Shown here: piece after piece, positions 6,655 to 9,113 of the stretch
Numbering within the stretch: the stretch's first letter is position 1
Layout: every line of letters begins with the position of its first letter
Notes under the pieces: model-generated
Databases searched by the model: none
The model's input: only the letters and a program-made list of their open reading frames with translations
What the model was told of the DNA's origin: nothing
Position numbers and translations under genes: made by a program
Source: Chloroflexota bacterium
GTDB lineage: Bacteria; Chloroflexota; Dehalococcoidia; UBA3495
NCBI GenBank assembly: GCA_022571575.1
Contig: JACZXN010000039.1
Location: forward strand, 1 to 9,113
DNA length: 9,113 bases
Direction: 5' to 3'

Positions 6655-7850
6655 CAATTGTTGTCGCATTGGGTCTTCTCGGTGTGCCGGCACCACATCA
6701 CCACCTGGCCGCCTTTGATCTCGATCCGTCTGACGGTACTATCCTGGGAGCCGACGTACACCGAATCGCCGTCGGCGAACAGCGGGGCTTTTACCTCGGC
6801 GTCGCCCAGTGTCAGATTGGACAGTTCACGCTGCAGGCCCAGGTCCGATGGACCGGTATCCAATAAGATAACCTTCCCGTCTTTGGCCGCCACCACCAGG
6901 CCCCTCGGCACCAGCACCGGGGAAGAAACTATGGCCGAACCCACATCGTGCTTCCAGAGCAGGTTGCCGTTTCGGTCCAGGGCGTAGATATTGCCGTCCA
7001 TGTTGGGGGCGTAGATGGTGTTTCCGTCGGTGATGGCCCCCGCCCAGAACCAGTTTTCGCCCTCAAAGGTCCACTTCAAAGTCCCATCCTTCGCCGATAT
7101 GGCGTACAGCATTTTGTCGAAGGACCCGGCGATGACCATGCCGTTGAATACCAACGGCTTTCCCGCCACCACGCCACCGGTCTCGTACTGCCAGAGTTCC
7201 TTGCCGTCGTTCAGCGTTACCGCGTAGACCTTGTGGTCGTGGGAGCCGAAGTACCCGACACCGTTTTCCACCGCGGGGGTTGACCAGATGGCGGCGCCGG
7301 TCTTGAAGGGGCGCCAGGCCTGGTCTCCGGACTTGGCGGCATAGGCGTAGAGGAACCCATCTTCGGACGGGGCCAAGATCAGGTCGTTAACAGGGTCGTA
7401 GGCCGGGCCCGCGACCAGGGGCTCCAGTTCTTCGGGTTGGCCCTGGGGCCGCCGCCAGCCGGTGCTTCCTCCCAGGTTGCCGGTCACCTTATCAATGGCA
7501 TATAGGAACCCGTCCTGGGCGCTGATGTAGACCAGGTCTCCGACCACCAGCGGAGTGTTGTACACCCCGATAATGTTGGCCTGGCTCTGGTTGGAGGGGA
7601 AGGTCCAACTTTCCTGGACACCCTCGAAGCCGTTGTCGAAGTAGGCCTTTACCTGGCCCTCCTTCGTGCCGACGTAGACCACGCCGTCCTTGCTGGCCGG
7701 CGGGTTCCAGCCGGTGCCCTCGCTTCCGATGTTCCGGGTGCAGGCGGCTAGGAGGGGCAATAAGAACAAGGCGCAGAGGGCCAGCATCCGCCAGTTTGCC
7801 CTTATTCCTCGGCGGTGCACACGGGCACTTGGATGGTTGGAAGAGGCCAT
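6654..7850 (-). CDS. Predicted lipoprotein with PQQ-like beta-propeller repeats
   Basis: From ATG 7850 the product is 398 residues. A basic N-region (RVHRRGIRANWR, 10-21) and hydrophobic core lead to the lipobox LLAAC with Cys37, predicting a lipid-anchored protein outside the membrane. The rest is built of repeats of about 40 residues of the PQQ/BamB type. Examples are VVYVGTKEGQVKAY (57-70), LVYISAQDGFLYAID (106-120), DGFLYAYAAKSGDQAW (164-179), KVYAVTLNDGKELW (207-220), MLYAISAKDGTLKW (247-260), NIYALDRNGNLLWK (287-300) and VYVGSQDSTVRRIE (364-377). About seven or eight blades can be counted. Such propellers mostly act as protein-binding scaffolds; BamB is one, but this protein need not be its orthologue. 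The start is uncertain: no good ribosome site is seen, GTG 7820 would give a tighter signal peptide, and the frame stays open to a GTG at 8027. Confidence 0.88.
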   Translation of the reverse strand: MASSNHPSARVHRRGIRANWRMLALCALFLLPLLAACTRNIGSEGTGWNPPASKDGVVYVGTKEGQVKAYFDNGFEGVQESWTFPSNQSQANIIGVYNTPLVVGDLVYISAQDGFLYAIDKVTGNLGGSTGWRRPQGQPEELEPLVAGPAYDPVNDLILAPSEDGFLYAYAAKSGDQAWRPFKTGAAIWSTPAVENGVGYFGSHDHKVYAVTLNDGKELWQYETGGVVAGKPLVFNGMVIAGSFDKMLYAISAKDGTLKWTFEGENWFWAGAITDGNTIYAPNMDGNIYALDRNGNLLWKHDVGSAIVSSPVLVPRGLVVAAKDGKVILLDTGPSDLGLQRELSNLTLGDAEVKAPLFADGDSVYVGSQDSTVRRIEIKGGQVVMWCRHTEKTQCDNN

Positions 7851-7897
7851 TGGCCGCGCCGTCCCAGTGGATCGATCGCTGGGTGGCTGGTGTTTAA

Positions 7898-7913
7898 CTC
7901 CGAACGGCCGGAG
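7898..7913. repeat. Short inverted repeat in the yidD-lipoprotein gap
   Basis: CTCCG (7898-7902) and CGGAG (7909-7913) flank six bases. The context AACTCCGA...CCGGAG resembles the hairpin at 2183-2196 with an extra ACGG in the loop. The 173-base gap holds nothing else convincing except the tandem repeat at its yidD end. Confidence 0.35.
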
Positions 7914-7999
7914 CGGATTCCCGAAGGATTTGGCGTCGTGAGTTCCAGTGGCTGATTTAGAAAGTGATTTGAAGATGACAAGTCCCAATAGACGATAAA

Positions 8000-8026
8000 G
8001 TGTTCTCGGTGTTTTCGGTGCTCTCA
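8000..8026. repeat. Degenerate 9-bp tandem repeat on the yidD stop codon
   Basis: Three 9-mers, GTGTTCTCG, GTGTTTTCG and GTGCTCTCA, lie head to tail at 8000-8026. The third contains the complement of the yidD stop codon (8024-8026). The second differs from the first by one base and the third differs from the first by two. Confidence 0.7.
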
Positions 8027-8233
8027 CGGTACGGGGTCATATCCTTGGCCGCCCAGGGGGCGGCAGCGCCCCAGCCGTTTGATGCCAAGCCAGATCCCCT
8101 TGACAACCCCGTATTTCTCGACCGCTTCCTGAGAGTAGTGAGAGCAGCTTGGATAGTACCGGCAAGATGTGGGCAAGAGGGGTGAAACGGCCCGTTGATA
8201 GACCCAAATCACAGATAGGACAGCATATTTCAT
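8024..8233 (-). CDS. yidD: Membrane protein insertion efficiency factor YidD
   Basis: YidD is a small membrane-associated protein that aids YidC-dependent insertion; its mechanism is not settled. The 69-residue product is of normal size and shows the family signature: an amphipathic N-terminal segment ([16 protein letters not shown], 5-20), then [19 protein letters not shown] (24-42), which carries the two conserved cysteines, and [20 protein letters not shown] to the end (50-69). It starts at ATG 8233, with a weak GGAA site, 21 bases after the rnpA stop, so it is probably translated from the rnpA message. Normally yidC follows directly; here a lipoprotein gene comes between. Confidence 0.94.
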   Translation of the reverse strand: MKYAVLSVIWVYQRAVSPLLPTSCRYYPSCSHYSQEAVEKYGVVKGIWLGIKRLGRCRPLGGQGYDPVP

Positions 8234-8254
8234 GTAAGTAATTCCGTTGGTCAG

Positions 8255-8647
8255 TTAGCGCGCCGGCGAATCCGAAGACGTGTCCACGGTGTGCCCTGGA
8301 CCGGTGGGCTGTGGACTACTGTCCACCAACTTGGCGCGCCGCAACAGATTATCCGTTGCGTCTTTTAGTTCCTGGTACTTGGCGGTCCCGGCCCCACGGC
8401 GGGCTATGAACAAGGCATCCCAGCCGTCTTTCACCGGGTTGAGTCGGACCGCCTCCCGCAGCCGGCGTTTTACCCTGTTTCTCACCACCGCGTTGCCGAT
8501 GCGCTTACTTACCAGGAAACCGAAGCGGCTACAGTCCAAACCGTTGGCCAGATACCGGATGACCAATAACTGGTTGGCTGCGCTGCCGCCCTCGACATGG
8601 ATCTGCGAAAACCGTTTGCTGCCGGTTAGCCGTTGCCTACGCTGCAT
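8255..8647 (-). CDS. rnpA: Ribonuclease P protein component
   Basis: RnpA is the protein subunit of RNase P, which binds the catalytic RNA and the 5' leader of pre-tRNA. The 130-residue product has the family features in order: LTGSKRFSQI (7-16) at the N-terminus, FGFLVSKRIGNAVVRNRVKR (42-61) containing the RNR core (R56-N57-R58), then RRLREAVR (61-68) and DALFIARRGA (77-86). The final 20 residues or so are Pro, Ser and Thr rich and probably disordered. A GTG directly precedes the ATG (GTGATG at 8645-8650); I take the ATG. No strong ribosome site is seen. The gene lies 53 bases after rpmH, from which the tandem repeat array separates it. Confidence 0.94.
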   Translation of the reverse strand: MQRRQRLTGSKRFSQIHVEGGSAANQLLVIRYLANGLDCSRFGFLVSKRIGNAVVRNRVKRRLREAVRLNPVKDGWDALFIARRGAGTAKYQELKDATDNLLRRAKLVDSSPQPTGPGHTVDTSSDSPAR

Positions 8648-8671
8648 CACCGGATCGAATTACCGGGCACT

Positions 8672-8707
8672 GATGTTCAGACCGATGTTCAGACCGATGT
8701 TCAGACG
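8672..8707. repeat. Three-copy 12-bp tandem repeat duplicating the rpmH stop codon
   Basis: GATGTTCAGACC occurs at 8672-8683 and 8684-8695, and with one end change (final G) at 8696-8707. Each unit contains the complement of TGA, so in the rpmH frame there are stop codons at 8701-8703, 8689-8691 and 8677-8679. The array spans the rpmH end and most of the spacer to rnpA. Confidence 0.93.
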
Positions 8708-8838
8708 GTCAGGTTGTGACGGCCCTTGAATCGCCGCCGTTTGAGAACCGCCCGGCCGTCGGAAGTGCTGGAGCGGTGGCGAAAGCCATGGACGCGGGCC
8801 CTGCGTCGTTTTTTGGGTTGATAGGTACGTTTAGGCAC
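8701..8838 (-). CDS. rpmH: 50S ribosomal protein L34
   Basis: The minus strand encodes a 45-residue protein from GTG 8838: it opens [19 protein letters not shown], continues [17 protein letters not shown] and ends FKGRHNLTV. This is the highly conserved L34 sequence at almost full family length, a small basic protein that binds 23S rRNA in the large subunit. Other open frames over this stretch are shadows. The ribosome site AAGGA (8848-8852) lies nine bases before the GTG, and a strong promoter lies just upstream, with a predicted leader of under 20 bases. It heads the rpmH-rnpA-yidD cluster. The stop codon is the first of three in-frame copies made by the 12-bp repeat. No dnaA gene is visible next to it, unlike many bacteria. 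Confidence 0.97.
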   Translation of the reverse strand: MPKRTYQPKKRRRARVHGFRHRSSTSDGRAVLKRRRFKGRHNLTV

Positions 8839-8862
8839 AGAAAGATATCCTTACTCGCAAGA

Positions 8863-8891
8863 ATTATAGGCGTGCCCAAATTGGGCGTCAA
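8863..8891 (-). promoter_or_regulatory. Near-consensus sigma-70 promoter of rpmH
   Basis: On the minus strand TTGACG (8886-8891, five of six) and a perfect TATAAT (8863-8868) are separated by exactly 17 bases. The predicted start is near 8856, about 18 bases before the rpmH GTG. It is the strongest promoter in the window, fitting a highly expressed ribosomal protein gene. Confidence 0.9.
8874..8886. repeat. Inverted repeat inside the rpmH promoter spacer
   Basis: GCCCAA and TTGGGC flank a single base (8874-8886), a perfect 6-bp dyad lying between the -35 and -10 boxes and touching the -35. The position suits a repressor operator, or it may be chance. Confidence 0.4.
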
Positions 8892-8915
8892 GGGAGGGCA
8901 CGGGCGGCGACCCGG

Positions 8916-9113
8916 CTATTCGCCGGTCCCAGGGGAGTCCGCATCAGGCGTGCGCACGAATGCCAAGCGGTAGTTGGGCGCCCAGAGATCGTCAAAGCCC
9001 TCCAGGCCCAGTTCCCGCCGCCCGGCGTTGTTCCAGAGGCAGATGGCGTCCCGGCGGCCGTGGTTGCCCAGCCAAGGGTCGTGGGGAAAGGCCACCGGCC
9101 CCTCCAACTGCAC
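8916..9113 (-). CDS. C-terminal 65 residues of an unrecognised protein (enters from right edge)
   Basis: The minus strand is open from the window edge to TAG at 8916-8918, giving 65 residues. The frame continues beyond the window, so the internal GTG at the edge need not be the start. Visible features are a Pro, Trp and His rich stretch (AFPHDPWLGNHGRRDA), then ICLWNNAGRRELGL and a C-terminal DDLWAPNYRLAFVRTP, with an acidic final ten residues. The codon use resembles neighbouring genes and the frame ends just upstream of the rpmH promoter, which supports real coding sequence. I cannot assign a family; the NYRLAFVRTP ending is only loosely like formylglycine-generating enzymes and I do not rely on it. 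Confidence 0.6.
   Translation of the reverse strand: MQLEGPVAFPHDPWLGNHGRRDAICLWNNAGRRELGLEGFDDLWAPNYRLAFVRTPDADSPGTGE

Noticed and set aside
8709..8891. A 60-codon minus-strand frame across rpmH
   Set aside because: It is out of frame with the L34 protein, which matches its family at almost every residue.
8716..8973. An 85-codon plus-strand frame
   Set aside because: It is antisense to rpmH and its promoter and has no recognisable motif.
8916..9113. Assignment of the right-edge fragment to formylglycine-generating enzymes
   Set aside because: Only a loose similarity at the last few residues; the core motifs would lie outside the window.

Overview
This window is an ordinary chromosomal segment with every recognisable gene on the minus strand, so it is transcribed from right to left. 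The genes are GC-rich and initiation codons are unusually varied: TTG for purH, purM and yidC, GTG for rpmH, ATG for the rest. Gene content suggests a bacterium with a short YidC of the monoderm or Chloroflexota type, lacking the large periplasmic domain of proteobacterial YidC. It also has a Bacillus-type PurF with a propeptide and four Fe-S cysteines. My best guess is an uncultivated Chloroflexota (Dehalococcoidia-like) lineage. That placement is inference and rests on no marker search.

In transcription order: at the right edge is the C-terminal end of an unrecognised protein (8916-9113). A near-consensus sigma-70 promoter (8863-8891) follows, then the classic locus rpmH (8701-8838), rnpA (8255-8647), yidD (8024-8233), yidC (5638-6567) and jag (5070-5744). 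This locus makes ribosomal protein L34, the RNase P protein and the membrane-protein insertion machinery. Between yidD and yidC lies an extra gene, a predicted lipoprotein with a PQQ-like beta-propeller (6654-7850). yidC and jag overlap by 107 bases, and the overlap encodes an arginine-rich YidC tail.

A 209-base gap then holds a second promoter (4867-4896), whose predicted start site falls on the purF ATG. Next comes a purine biosynthesis block: purF (3406-4860), purM (2235-3254) and purH (523-2076), which carry out steps 1, 5 and 9-10 of IMP synthesis. purN, which lies between purM and purH in Bacillus, is missing. The 158-base gap there holds a REP-like element of the kind scattered through many bacterial genomes, plus hairpins. 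After purH a family 2 glycosyltransferase begins (1-477) and runs off the left edge.

I see no tRNA, rRNA, CRISPR array, insertion sequence, phage gene or defence system. No gap exceeds 209 bases, and I found no convincing Rho-independent terminator on the minus strand. The more unusual signals are small: the yidC/jag overlap, the beta-propeller lipoprotein in the YidC locus, short tandem repeats (9 or 12 bp) sitting on or against three stop codons, and a probably leaderless purF transcript.
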